A stretch of 64,000 nucleotides of DNA, from contig CDRNVI010000009.1 of NCBI GenBank assembly GCA_977017575.1, forward strand, positions 248,001 to 312,000. Reading direction: 5' to 3'. The notes beneath the pieces are model-generated. The model made no database searches, was not told the DNA's origin, and saw nothing but the letters and a program-made list of their open reading frames with translations. A program made the translations under genes and the position numbers. The DNA comes from Paramoeba atlantica (lineage: Eukaryota > Discosea). Below, piece by piece: positions 39,061-50,700 of the stretch; position 1 is the stretch's first letter; each line of letters opens with the position of its first letter.

Positions 39061-42000
39061 ATGAAAAGCGATCAAAGTCTTCGATCTCGCGCAAGCCTAG
39101 ACAAAAATCCACCTTCACCCCACATATTGACTAACACAAACGAACGTAAGCTCAGCGAAGGCACTTTCACCGATGAAGAGCGTTCCCACCGACTCGGCAG
39201 TTGGGACCAGTTTGAGGGGAACAAACACTTGATCTCCACTGCAAGTACATACAACGAGCAACTTTATACCACGCCGATCCCCATGGATATTCCCGCGGAA
39301 TGGATGGATCACGCACGCCAAATTGCACAGGAGAGGGAAACTCCAGACACGGGCCATACTGAGGCAGAAAACGAGGAAATGCAACACTGTGGGGTAAGAC
39401 GGCAGAGCACAACTCATGAGAACGCACCTGCATCTCGGACCCCCGACAAAACACTGAAGCTTAATGCCGTAGTACAGGACGTCTCTCCCCGTCTGCTACA
39501 CAACGTTTCTCCCTCGAAAGGACCCACGAAGACAGACACGAGGCATTCTAAACGAATACCGGCGACAGAGAAAAACCCTCCCTCACCTCTCCTAGCTGAG
39601 GCCAAGGACTCAGCCACCGAAGTTACACAAAACAGAGAAGAATTCCGAGAATGCCCGGCGATGGGATGCACTTGGCCCCACGTCGCCTGTCGCCACGGTA
39701 GCAGCATCCCTGCCGCCTGGTGGGCTACAGAAGGTAGATTCCTGTGTGCTGCATGCGGGCGCTCTTACGATGTCAATAAAAGGGAAACACACCCACAGTC
39801 CTGCAAGGGAAAGATGACAACCCCTCAAAGCCCATCACACATGTCACACCCAAGCGACGAAAGCCACCCCCCCACAACTCAGATGCATCAACCCGAGCTT
39901 CCCTCGTTGGCCTCTATTTCTCAGACACAATTGAGCACTTGCAAAGACGTCCCCGCCCGATGCCGTCATCTTTGGGGAGAAATCTTAACAAAAACGGCCG
40001 AAAACGCAGTCAAGGAAAACTCCCCCGCCGCGTGGACGTTATTCGCTATGCTCCCGAAGTGTCTCCTACCAGCTCCGCACCGAGGAGGACGCAAGAATCA
40101 CACAACATACGCATCATTCGTCGAAAAGTGCATGAACCGATGGCTGGCGCAAGATTACGTACCCTTGTGGAATGATACAGTAAACAACGCCCTCAAAAAG
40201 CAATCCGCAACCCCTAACATAGTTCACGATGAGGAGGAAAAAGCTGCCATCCGGTCAGAATTGCTGGTTCGACAAGGCGAGTACTCAAGAGGAATGGCAG
40301 CACTCACGGCTGACCCAATGGCTCCTGACGACGAAGAAACGTATATCAAGCTTCAGAACAAACACCCGTGCCGCCTTTCAGACAGCGACGCCATCGATTA
40401 CACCCCCCCACCAACAGCGCCCTTACAGGTAGATGAAGCGACAGTCGCGAAAACCATCAAAAGCTTTCACCGAGGCTCCTCCGCCGGAACCATGGGCCTA
40501 CGCCCAGAACACCTACAAGTGGCACTCCTAGCGCAGGTAGACAACACTACGAAACCTCTCAAAGCTATTACAAACCTCGTAAATCACCTTCTAGCCGGTA
40601 AAGCCCCTCTAGAGGTTCAACCGTATTTCGCCGGAGCCAGACTTTGCGCCTTAGAAAAGGGCGAAAACGACGTCCGACCCATAGCTGCGGGGGAAACTAT
40701 TCGTCGATTGGTCAGCAAAACTGCGTGCAACGTAGTTAAAGCCAAGGCAAGCGGCATATTCGCAGGGCTACAGTTCGGAGTGGCGACACCAGTCGGAGCT
40801 GAACGCATAATCCACACTTGTCGACAAGCCATGGCCATCCACACTGATAACCCTGACTTTGTTCTTTGCAAAGTAGACCTCAGAAACGCCTTTAACAACG
40901 TTAGCAGAACCGCCTTCCTGAAGCTTGTAAGCGAGCACTTCCCAGAATTATTCCCATGGGCAAGCTGGTGCTATACCACCACTAGTGCATTGACTTACCG
41001 AACCCACACGCTCCTATCGGACGAAGGTGTCCAACAAGGGGACCCCCTCGGACCTCTTCTCTTCTCCCTGGTCGCCCTGGAATTAGCAAACGAAATCAAT
41101 CACCAGGCCGACTTAGACCTACAATTATGGTACCTTGACGACGGGGTTCTCATAGGCAAGGCCCAAGACACCAGAAATGCACTGGACACGATCGCCAGGG
41201 TAGGCCCTCGCTGGGGCTTGCACTTGAACATGTCGAAGTGTGAAATCATTACCTCCCCTGCCTCGGCTAACGTGACAAATTTGTTTCCCGACATACCGGA
41301 CACCAAAATCAACGTACGTGGCGACTTTAGCGTTCTAGGAAGTCCGATTGGATCCCCAGAGTATTGCTCCGAATACCTGACAACGCACGCCATTGAACCA
41401 GCAGAAACGGCGTTAGAAGCTATAACTAGAATCAAAGACCCACAGGTTTCAATGGCGCTTATTCGGCAATGCGCCGGGTTCTGCAAAATGGTCCACGCTC
41501 TCCGCACGACCCCACCACAATCACTTACACTTTTATGCGAGCGTCTGGATGATTTTCTCATGCACGCGGTAGAGTCATGTTTATGCCCCTTGCCTCCCTC
41601 TGCACGGTCCCAAATTCAGCGCCTGAAAAAACACGGAGGATTCGGGTTACGGTCAGCATCCTTTCACGCAACCTCAGCCTACGTTTCCTCGGTTGCTTTT
41701 GCAGCAGACATGGACTCTTGGGATCCATCCGAAGTAGAAGGCTTTCTATCATCTATTGACGACATAAACGCGAAGGTTGGCACCAAGCTTCTCAACTCAA
41801 GTGGCCGTGTGTGCACTATCCCGCACCACAAATGCGAAGAATTTCCTCCGAGGCATCGCCCCGCAAAGCGCCCACGCCAGCCGGATACCCATGATCCTAC
41901 TTCATCTGCGAATCCCCCTTCCCTTCCACACGATCGCCCCCCCTTGTCACCCGATGATCTCCCCCCTACGTCATGCCCATTGTATGCAACGGAGGATTGC

Positions 42001-42894
42001 TTTGACGCGAAGCTGCCGGACTGGGCGAAAAAGGGTATCCCCCGCCAAAGGGACATAAGCCACGCGATTTCGGCTACGGAATTTTCGCGAGCTTATGAAA
42101 AGGCTGACGCCAGGACTCGCGCACGTTGGGTCTCCCAGAGCGGGAAAGGGGCCAATAGCTGGGCTTTCGTAACTCCATCCAAAGACACTGGTCACGCCTT
42201 CACCCCAACAGAATTCCGTACCTTGTCCCGCTGGTGGTTGGGGGTACCAGTCTACGGGGAAGAATCAAAATGCCCCAGGGAGAACTGCACGCTCCCCCTT
42301 GACATACACGGAGACCATGCTCTCACGTGTAAGCATGGGGAAGGTATCATCCGGCGACACCACTCGTTAGTCGATCAGTTTGCTGCCACCTGCAGCCAGG
42401 CCCACCTAGCACCCCAGCGCGAGAAAAGCCTCGGGAATAGGGGCCCAGGGGGTGCCTTGACCAGACCGGGGGACGTCTTCATGCCGAGCCTCTTCCTCGG
42501 AAAACCTATAGTGCTTGACTTCGCGGTCACTCACGCCCAGCAATCAAAATACACGGACACAGTCCGAAATGCTAGCTGGGTGGCCGCGGGGTCTTTCGCT
42601 GAGCACTACGCCTCCGACCAGAAAGCTCGACAGCGCCGTGAATCTGAGTCGGCGGGAAGCGACTTCACAGCAATGGTCGTAGAGAGCTACGGCTCTTGGA
42701 GCTCTAGTGCCTTAGCAGTACTTCGGAAAGTAGGAGAACGTCGGGCCAAAGCGTCCAACGGCATTCTCAGTGACGGAGCAGCTACGCTACAGCTCGTCAC
42801 AGACTTGAACATAACGCTGATGCGTCGCCAGGCACGTATGATGATATCAAGAATGCCGGTAGACGACCTTCCCACTCCGCTGATCGAGCAATAG
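39061..42894 (+). CDS. LINE-A2 polyprotein: zinc fingers, RT, CCHC, RLE
   Basis: 1277 aa from the ATG at 39061. An upstream in-frame extension to 38866 runs through the poly(A) and the SL and is rejected as the start. The first finger is shortened: CPAMGCTWPHVACRH lacks about 17 residues found in the A1 and A3 proteins. RT: VRPIAAGETIRRLVSK, motif A CKVDLRNAFNNVS, motif B GVQQGDPLGPLLFSL, motif C LWYLDDGVLIGK. The CCHC is CPRENCTLPLDIHGDHALTC; the RLE is TRPGDVFMPSL ... IVLDFAVTH. By eye roughly 60-65 percent identical to LINE-A1 in the RT, so a separate subfamily. Confidence 0.93.
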   Translation: MKSDQSLRSRASLDKNPPSPHILTNTNERKLSEGTFTDEERSHRLGSWDQFEGNKHLISTASTYNEQLYTTPIPMDIPAEWMDHARQIAQERETPDTGHTEAENEEMQHCGVRRQSTTHENAPASRTPDKTLKLNAVVQDVSPRLLHNVSPSKGPTKTDTRHSKRIPATEKNPPSPLLAEAKDSATEVTQNREEFRECPAMGCTWPHVACRHGSSIPAAWWATEGRFLCAACGRSYDVNKRETHPQSCKGKMTTPQSPSHMSHPSDESHPPTTQMHQPELPSLASISQTQLSTCKDVPARCRHLWGEILTKTAENAVKENSPAAWTLFAMLPKCLLPAPHRGGRKNHTTYASFVEKCMNRWLAQDYVPLWNDTVNNALKKQSATPNIVHDEEEKAAIRSELLVRQGEYSRGMAALTADPMAPDDEETYIKLQNKHPCRLSDSDAIDYTPPPTAPLQVDEATVAKTIKSFHRGSSAGTMGLRPEHLQVALLAQVDNTTKPLKAITNLVNHLLAGKAPLEVQPYFAGARLCALEKGENDVRPIAAGETIRRLVSKTACNVVKAKASGIFAGLQFGVATPVGAERIIHTCRQAMAIHTDNPDFVLCKVDLRNAFNNVSRTAFLKLVSEHFPELFPWASWCYTTTSALTYRTHTLLSDEGVQQGDPLGPLLFSLVALELANEINHQADLDLQLWYLDDGVLIGKAQDTRNALDTIARVGPRWGLHLNMSKCEIITSPASANVTNLFPDIPDTKINVRGDFSVLGSPIGSPEYCSEYLTTHAIEPAETALEAITRIKDPQVSMALIRQCAGFCKMVHALRTTPPQSLTLLCERLDDFLMHAVESCLCPLPPSARSQIQRLKKHGGFGLRSASFHATSAYVSSVAFAADMDSWDPSEVEGFLSSIDDINAKVGTKLLNSSGRVCTIPHHKCEEFPPRHRPAKRPRQPDTHDPTSSANPPSLPHDRPPLSPDDLPPTSCPLYATEDCFDAKLPDWAKKGIPRQRDISHAISATEFSRAYEKADARTRARWVSQSGKGANSWAFVTPSKDTGHAFTPTEFRTLSRWWLGVPVYGEESKCPRENCTLPLDIHGDHALTCKHGEGIIRRHHSLVDQFAATCSQAHLAPQREKSLGNRGPGGALTRPGDVFMPSLFLGKPIVLDFAVTHAQQSKYTDTVRNASWVAAGSFAEHYASDQKARQRRESESAGSDFTAMVVESYGSWSSSALAVLRKVGERRAKASNGILSDGAATLQLVTDLNITLMRRQARMMISRMPVDDLPTPLIEQ

Positions 42895-43449
42895 CTTGGT
42901 AACGGAGTAAGTAGCCCTCGTGGGATAATCGTTTCCTAACCACACCGTTGTCGGCACAGGCCCACGTTAGCGCCCTCGGAAACAACTGATCTGGAAGCTG
43001 GTCGAGTCGACAGAGTCTATGCTCACGCCTAGCTCGCCGAGGGCTAGGTACCCCAAGTGAGGTAGTACACGGGTAGTGAATCTCCTCCCCGTCGACCAGC
43101 TTCCTGTTTCGCGACCGTGTCGCTGTCGACACAGGCCCGCGCCTGCGCCCTCCCATATAGCAAGGGAAGGGTCCACAAGTCAGGCCGTGGTGAGGTCGAA
43201 AGACCCGGTCCGGAACGCGCGGATGGATTGGGCGTGGATTGCTTCCTTTTTTATTATTATTGTTATCAGAATCATAAATAACTTAAGGCAGGTTGAATTA
43301 CTAGTTTTGGGCTACAACATGTGAAATTGCTAATTTGATTGCTTGTTTACAAATCATATACCCCCCCCCCCAATGGACCTTCATGGTTCATGTATTGGGT
43401 AATATAGAGGCAATGCCGCGTTTCATACTTCTCCCCCCTTATTAATCGC

Positions 43450-45670
43450 AAAAAAAAAAAAAAAAAAGTTTTTGGGGGGGATAGAAAAAAACCCCGGGTG
43501 TTTTTACCTTTCGGGTGTCACTTTTTCACTGCATTTCTCTTCAGGGAGGCGGCTTCGTGGGGGGAAATTGTTTGCTAGTTTGGGGTGGGCTGATTGCTTG
43601 TGGAAGGAGGAAAAACTAAGAAATTTACATACACTCATATCCCCCCCAATGGACCTACTTGGTTCGCATAATGGGTAATATAGAGGCAATGCCGCGTTTC
43701 ATACATCTCCCCCCTTATTAATTGCAAAAAAAAAAAAAAAAAAAAAAAAGAAGAATGAAGAGCTGGTCGGGATGCTGGTCGAGTCGACAGAGTCTATACT
43801 CACGCCTAGCCCGCGAGGGCTAGGTACCCCAAGTGAGGTAGTACACGGGTAGTGAATCTCCTCCCCGTCGGCCAGCATCCTGTTTCGTGACCGTGTCGCT
43901 GCCGACACAGGCCCGCGCCTGCGCCCTCCCATATAACAAGGGAAGGGTTTACAAGTCAGGCCGTGGAGAGGTCGAAAGACCCGGTCCGGAACGCGCGAAT
44001 GGATTGGGAATGGATTGCTTGTTTTTATTGTTATTGTTTTTATTGTTCTTATACTTACGGGAGATCGAATTGCTAGTTTTGGGCTCCAAAATATGAAATT
44101 GCTAATTTGATTGCTTGTTTTAAAATCATATACCCCCCCCCAATGGACCTACTTGGTTCGTCTAATGGGTCAAAATATAGAGGCAATGCCGCGATAAAAA
44201 AAAAAAAAAAAAAAAAATCATCGCCAAAGGATCTTTAGCGCAAGGCATGGTCCTAGATTTTGCGGTCACTCACGCACAGCAAACAAAGTATTTGGACTCA
44301 GTCCACAATGCTAGCTGGGTGACCCCGGGGTCTTTTGCCGAGCACTTCGCGGAGACCAAGGCGCGACAGCGACAAGAAGCAGAAAAAGCAGGACACCTCT
44401 TCACAGCGATGGTGGTGGAATCCTTTGGTTCCGGGAGCGAGAGTGCGCTAGCGTTACTCCGGGACATCGGAACCCAACGGGCGAATGCATCCAAAGGGCT
44501 CCTTTCACGAGACCAAGCGCGAAGCGATCTCCTAACAGATCTGAACGTGACGCTAATGCGTTCTCAAGCCAGGATGATGGTTTCGCGCATCCGCGTAGAG
44601 GACCCAGCGGATCCTTTGGTAGAGGCTTAAGCCTCTACTGACAGTCCTATTTCAGCGCGAAGACGCCATGGTATCCAGGACGGGTGCTGGTCGGGTCGAC
44701 AGAGTCTATGCTCACGCCTAGCCCGCGAGGGCTAGGTACCCCAAGTGAGGTAGTACACGGGCAGTGAATCTCCTCCCCGTCGGCCAGCATCCTGTTTCGC
44801 GACCGTGTAGCTGTCGACACAGGCCCGCGCCTGCGCCCTCCCGTATAGCAAGGGACGGGTTCACAAGTCAGGCCGTGGAGTGGTCGAAAGACCCGGTCCG
44901 GAACGCGCGAATGGATTGGGCCTGGATTGCTTGTTTTTATTTTTACTGTGTCTTGTTTGTCGTATATACCTAGGGGAGATTGAATTGCTAGTTTTGGGCT
45001 GAGAAAAAAGAAAGAGAAAAAAGAAAAAGAAAATATACTTCTGTGGAAATAAAAAGATTTGCTAATTTGATTGTTTGTTTTAAATTCGTATACCCCCCCA
45101 ATGGACCTACTATGTACTAAAAAAAAAAAAAATGCATTTTTCTTTTCTTTTTCTTTTCTTTAGTTTGGTTTCGTCAAATAGAGTGATTTGTTGTAGATTG
45201 ATTTATAGAGATAAATTTGAAAAAAAAAAAAAAAAAAAAAAACTGATACCGTACATTCATAGAAAGTTAGAACTCAAAAAAAAAAAAAAAAAAAAAAAAA
45301 ATCGGCCAGCATCCTGTTTCGTGACCGTGTCGCTGTCGACACAGGCCCGCGCCTGCGCCCTCCCGTATAGCAAGGGAAGGGTTCACAAGTCAGGCCGTGG
45401 AGAGGTCGAAAGACCCGGTCCGGAACGCGCGAATGGATTGGGCATGGATTGCTTGTTTTAATTTTTACTGTTTTTCTTGTTTGTAGTATATACTTAGGGG
45501 AGACTAAATTGCTAGTTTTGGGCTGAGAAAAAAGGTACATCTGTGGACAGAAAAAGAATTGCTAATTTGATTGTTTGTTTTCAACTCGTATACCCCCCCC
45601 CAATGGACCTACTTGGTTCGTCTACTGGGTCAAAATATAGAGGCAATGCCGCGATTCATACTTCTCCCCC

Positions 45671-45704
<34 letters not shown>

Positions 45705-45867
45705 TGGGGAAAGTATGGGGAGTAAGGGAAAGTGAAGGGCCGTAAGTGTGGAAATTGTGGAAAAGTTGGACTCCATACATAAAAAAAAAAAATAGAATAT
45801 ATTTTAGAAGAAAGAATTTTTCAGTCTTGATTGCCGACCAGCGAAAAGGCTGTCCAAAAGTTAAGAC

Positions 45868-45901
<34 letters not shown>

Positions 45902-46634
45902 TAGTGAGAGAGGTGGCAGGTTGAGGTTTGCTCGTTTCGGGTTTGCTTGGGCATAGATTGCTTGTTTTTATTGTTATTGTTTTTATTGTTCTTATACTTA
46001 CGGGAGATCGAATTGCTAGTTTTGGGCTCCAAAATATGAAATTGCTAATTTGATTGCTTGTTAAAAAAAAAATCTTATATAAAATTGATAGATAAAAAAA
46101 AAAAAAAAATTTAGGATGATTGATATAATGGCCCTTGGGGGCACATAATATTTATATTATGAGATATGATTTGTAAGACCATCAAAAAAAAAAAAAAAAA
46201 AAAAAAAAAATGTCCCAAGTGAGGTAGTACACGGGCAGTGAATCTCCTCCCCGTCGGCCAGCATCCTGTTTCGTGACCGTGTCGCTGTCGACACAGGCCC
46301 GCGCCTGCGCCCTCCCATATAACAAGGGAAGGGTTCACAAGTCAGGCCGTGGAGAGGTCGAAAGACCCGGTCCGGAACGCGCGAATGGATTGGGCATGGA
46401 TTGCTTGTTTTAATTTTTACTGTTTTTCTTGTTTGTAGTATATACTTAGGGGAGACTAAATTGCTAGTTTTGGGCTGAGAAAAAAGGTACATCTGTGGAC
46501 AGAAAAAGAATTGCTAATTTGATTGTTTGCTTTCAATTCGTATACCCAAAAAAAAAAAAAAAAAAAAATAGTATTTACTTGTTTTATTATTGATTTTAGA
46601 TTCGGTACCAAGTTATTATCTTATTAGCGTGCGC

Positions 46635-46678
<44 letters not shown>

Positions 46679-46789
46679 AGTTTTTGGGCTCCAAAATATG
46701 AAATTGCTAATTTGATTGCTTGTTTTAAAATCATATACCCCCCCAATGGACCTACTTGGTTCGTCTAATGGGTCAAAATATAGAAGAAG

Positions 46790-46821
<32 letters not shown>

Positions 46822-47356
46822 AGTGAGGTACCCCAAGGTGAGATAGGTAGGGATTCGGACTGACAGTCCTATTTCAGCACGAAGACGCCATGGTATCCAG
46901 GACGGGTGCTGGTCGGGTCGACAGAGTCTATACTCACGCCTAGCCCGCGAGGGCTAGGTACCCCAAGTGAGGTAGTACACGGGTAGTGAATCTCCTCCCC
47001 GTCGGCCAGCATCCTGTTTCGTGACCGTGTCGCTGTCGACACAGGCCCGCGCCTGCGCCCTCCCGTATAGCAAGGGAAGGGTTCACAAGTCAGGCCGTGG
47101 AGAGGTCGAAAGACCCGGTCCGGAACGCGCGAATGGATTGGGCATGGATTGCTTGTTTTAATTTTTACTGTTTTTCTTGTTTGTAGTATATACTTAGGGG
47201 AGACTAAATTGCTAGTTTTGGGCTGAGAAAAAAGGTACATCTGTGGACAGAAAAAGAATTGCTAATTTGATTGTTTGTTTTCAACTCGTATACCCCCCCC
47301 CAATGGACCTACTTGGTTCGTCTACTGGGTCAAAATATAGAGGCAATGCCGCGATT

Positions 47357-47391
<35 letters not shown>

Positions 47392-47786
47392 CCCGGTCCG
47401 GAACGCGCGAATGGATTGGGCATGGATTGCTTGTTTTAATTTTTACTGTTTTTCTTGTTTGTAGTATATACTTAGGGGAGACTAAATTGCTAGTTTTGGG
47501 CTGAGAAAAAAGGTACATCTGTGGACAGAAAAAGAATTGCTAATTTGATTGTTTGTTTTCAACTCGTATACCCCCCCCAATGGACCTACTTGGTTCGTCT
47601 ACTGGGTCAAAATATAGAGGCAATGCCGCGATTCATACTTCTCCCCCCTTATTAATTGCAAAAAAAAAAAAAAAAAAAAATGTAATATGTACTTGGTTCG
47701 TCTACTGGGTCAAAATATAGAGGCAATGCCGCGATTCATACTTCTCCCCCCTTATTAATTGCAAAAAAAAAAAAAAAAAAAAAAAA
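43450..47786 (+). repeat. Stack of 5'-truncated retrocopies joined at poly(A) tracts
   Basis: Eighteen A tracts (starting at 43450, 43726, 44196, 45119, 45220, 45276, 45674, 45780, 45871, 46063, 46094, 46184, 46548, 46638, 46790, 47360, 47660, 47763) separate short segments, all in plus orientation. Most segments are LINE-A 3' UTR pieces beginning at different points (43750, 44218, 45302, 45899, 46211, 46677, 46819, 47390, 47681). Others (45134-45219, 45243-45275, 45702-45779, 45793-45870, 46110-46183, 46569-46637) are unrelated short sequences, perhaps ends of other mRNAs. Poly(A) sites vary, as expected for trans-splicing-coupled polyadenylation. Confidence 0.9.
44218..44630 (+). pseudogene. 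LINE-A C-terminal fragment (end of RLE domain)
   Basis: 5'-truncated copy directly after a poly(A) tract. It reads MVLDFAVTHAQQTKYLDSV, then AGHLFTAMVVESFGSGSESA, and LNVTLMRSQARMMVSRI, stop at 44628-44630, followed by the conserved 3' UTR and poly(A) at 45119. It keeps only the last catalytic Asp of the RLE. Confidence 0.88.
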
Positions 47787-50700
47787 GAGGCGGAGAAATC
47801 ACACCTTCTTGGTAGTTGGAATCAATTTGCGGGCAACAGACATCTCATCTCAGCTCCCAGTACCTATGACGAAAGTCTGTACACAACGGAAATCCCGAGG
47901 AATATCCCTGCAGAATGGCTACGCCTCGCTGAAAAAAAATCAGACGACCGCGAAACACCGGACACGGGACACCACCTAGCCGAGAATGAGGAAATACAAC
48001 ACTGCGCAGTACAACGAAAGGGTACGACAGCCAACCTTGCAGCTAGTATTTCTACTCTGAAATCAGGGCCAGCAATCAACGCTGCACTGAAGGATGCAAT
48101 ATCACGTCAACAGCGCAATGCGGATGGGATCAAAGGAGTTTCAAAGACGGATAACCGATCACCTAGGCGACCCTTGGAAACACGAAGGCAACACCAACAG
48201 ACTATTAAGGACAGCACCCTCGGCGAACAAACGCCGACACGCTCTCAGCCAGCCCACCAGATCCAATCACCTCCAAAGCATTCCTCCGGCACAAAACCCA
48301 TGACTAGCGAAACTGGTTGTTCCGAATCACAATCGGACGGTAGGCGCGAAGACTTTGGCAACAGATATGCCCCACGAAACGGAAGCGACAAGCCCCCGCC
48401 ACTTCCGCAGAGCGCTCCCAAACACCGCATCTGTCCTGCTGAAGGATGCGCCTGGCGCACGATTGCACATGGAGGGTCTTGGCAAGCATATTATAACCAC
48501 GTAGCGTACCACCACAGTACCGGCGTCCCGGCAGCATGGTGGGCAGCGGAAGGCAAGTTCCTTTGTGAAACGTGCGGCAAACACTACACGCTCAACCGTA
48601 AAACTACGCACCCGAAGACATGCATCGGTCAATCAAGTCAAGCAGCACAAATGTCAGTAGATATTTTTTCGCAGCACTCCATCGTAACAGAAACCGCCGA
48701 ATTACCTACTTTGGCAAGTGTCTGCACACTCGCGAAGAGCACATGTAAAGACGTGCCCCACCGATGCCGTCAGCTGTGGGCGGAGATCTTAACTAGCGCT
48801 TTGAAGGCAGCAGTACAAGAAAACTCAGTAGCGACATGGACACTCCTTGCCATGCTCCCAAAGTGTGTGTTACCGGCCCCTCGACGCGGAGGGCGTAAAG
48901 GCTACATGGCGTACTCATCCCACGTTCGAAAGTGCATGGAGCGATGGATGGCAAAGGAATACACTCAGTTGTGGAAAGAGGCAGCCGCTAATAGACGACA
49001 ACGAAACCCTGACCCCATTTCGGAACAACATGAGGCCCAGAAAGCCGTCATCCGCGCAGAACTTCTAGTCAGACAAGGTGAATTCTCTAGAGGTATGGCT
49101 GCCTTAACCGCAGCGCCGATGGCAGATGAAAACGAAGAAACATATGCGAAGCTGTTGGAGAAGCATCCGGCACGTCAAACTACTACGGAAGCCCTCGCCG
49201 ACCTTCCACCACACGTCAAACATTTGAACCTCGAAGAATCCGATATTAAAGTAGCCATAAACAGTTTTCGTCGAGGATCTTCAGCAGGTACGATGGGTCT
49301 CCGCCCGGAACACTTACAATCCGCGCTTCTTTCCTACGAAGACAAGAATGTTCACCCGCTTCAGGAACTCACAAACCTAGCTAATCATCTTCTTTCTGGC
49401 AAAGCACCCATCGAAGTACAAGCATATTTCGCAGGTGCGCGACTATGTGCGCTCAAGAAGGGGGAAAACGACGTTCGCCCTATCGCAGCGGGGGAGACTA
49501 TTCGTCGGTTAGTGAGCAAGGCCGCATGCAGTAGTGTCCGAATGAAAGCGGGGAAATACTTTGAAGCACAACAATATGGAGTGGCCACCCGAGCAGGGGC
49601 AGAACGTATCATTCACCTTTGTAGGCTTGCAATGGACACTGACACAACAAATTCCGATATAGTTTTATGCAAAGTTGATTTGTCCAACGCATTTAACAAC
49701 GTTAGCCGTGACGCATTCATCAGTCTCACCAGAGAGCACTTCCCGGAATTGTCCAGATGGGTAGAATGGTGCTACGTCGAAACCAGTAGCTTAACTTACG
49801 GACACCGTTTCGTACCGTCCGCGGAAGGGGTACAACAGGGCGATCCCCTCGGTCCTCTTCTCTTTTCCTTAGTCATGTTGGAGGTTACCAAACAAATTCA
49901 GTCGTACACGGAACTTCTTCTAAACCTGTGGTACTTAGACGATGGAGTTTTTATAGGGAAAGCAGAAGAAGTAAGAAAAGCCCTCGACATACTTGATCAC
50001 CTCGGACCAGGTCAGGGACTACACCTCAATAGCAAGAAATGCGAGATCATCACACTACCCTCATCTGCACACCAAACATCTCTTTTCCCAGATATACCAA
50101 AAGACAAGCAAAACACAGAAGGAAATTTCGACATCCTAGGAAGCCCTATCGGATCCCACAAACACTGCGCCGAATACCTCATGACCAATGCGATCGAACC
50201 AGCAGAAGATACTTTAGTTGCTTCCAGTTTAATTGAGGACCCGCAGGTCGCCATGGCACTGATACGACAATGTGCTGGCTTTTGTCAACTGGTCTACGCC
50301 CTACGTACAACACCCCCACAATGCATACAACGCGTTTGCGAACATCTAGACAATTCACTGTTGAGCACAGCTGAGGAAATACTTTGCCCACTGAACGCCC
50401 CTGCCCGCGCTCAGATCCAACGCCTGAAGAGACACGGAGGTTTCGGTCTGCGTTCATCGGAAATGTACTCGTCTTCAGCTTACGTAGCATCTGTGGTGTT
50501 CGCAGCAAGCAAGGACGGATGGAATCCACTGGACGCGGAAGTTTTTTCACCTGCCGTCAACGACGTGAACGCAAAAGCCGGAGGCACTCTCGTAGATCCC
50601 GAAACGGGTCGTTTCCTTTGCCCCACCACCCAACAGCGCGACCGATCACATCCCTCTTTTCCCCCAAAGCCACCCATTCACTCTTCCACACAGGTCGATA

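Larger units (their letters stand above)
38974..43467 (+). mobile_element. LINE-A2, full-length RLE-type non-LTR retrotransposon
   Basis: SL, 50-bp 5' UTR, ORF 39061-42894, 3' UTR with the conserved block (about 43005-43225), the terminal CAATGGACC ... CTTCTCCCCCCTTATTAATC tail and poly(A) 43450-43467. A second, diverged copy of part of the structured block lies at 42925-42975 (CGTTGTCGGCACAGGCCCAC), suggesting a partial duplication in the 3' UTR. Confidence 0.88.

Noticed and set aside
43450..47786. A tracts as an assembly artefact
   Set aside because: Segments between tracts differ in start, length and content and several keep canonical tail sequence before the A run, as real retrocopies would. 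Long-read confirmation would still be needed.
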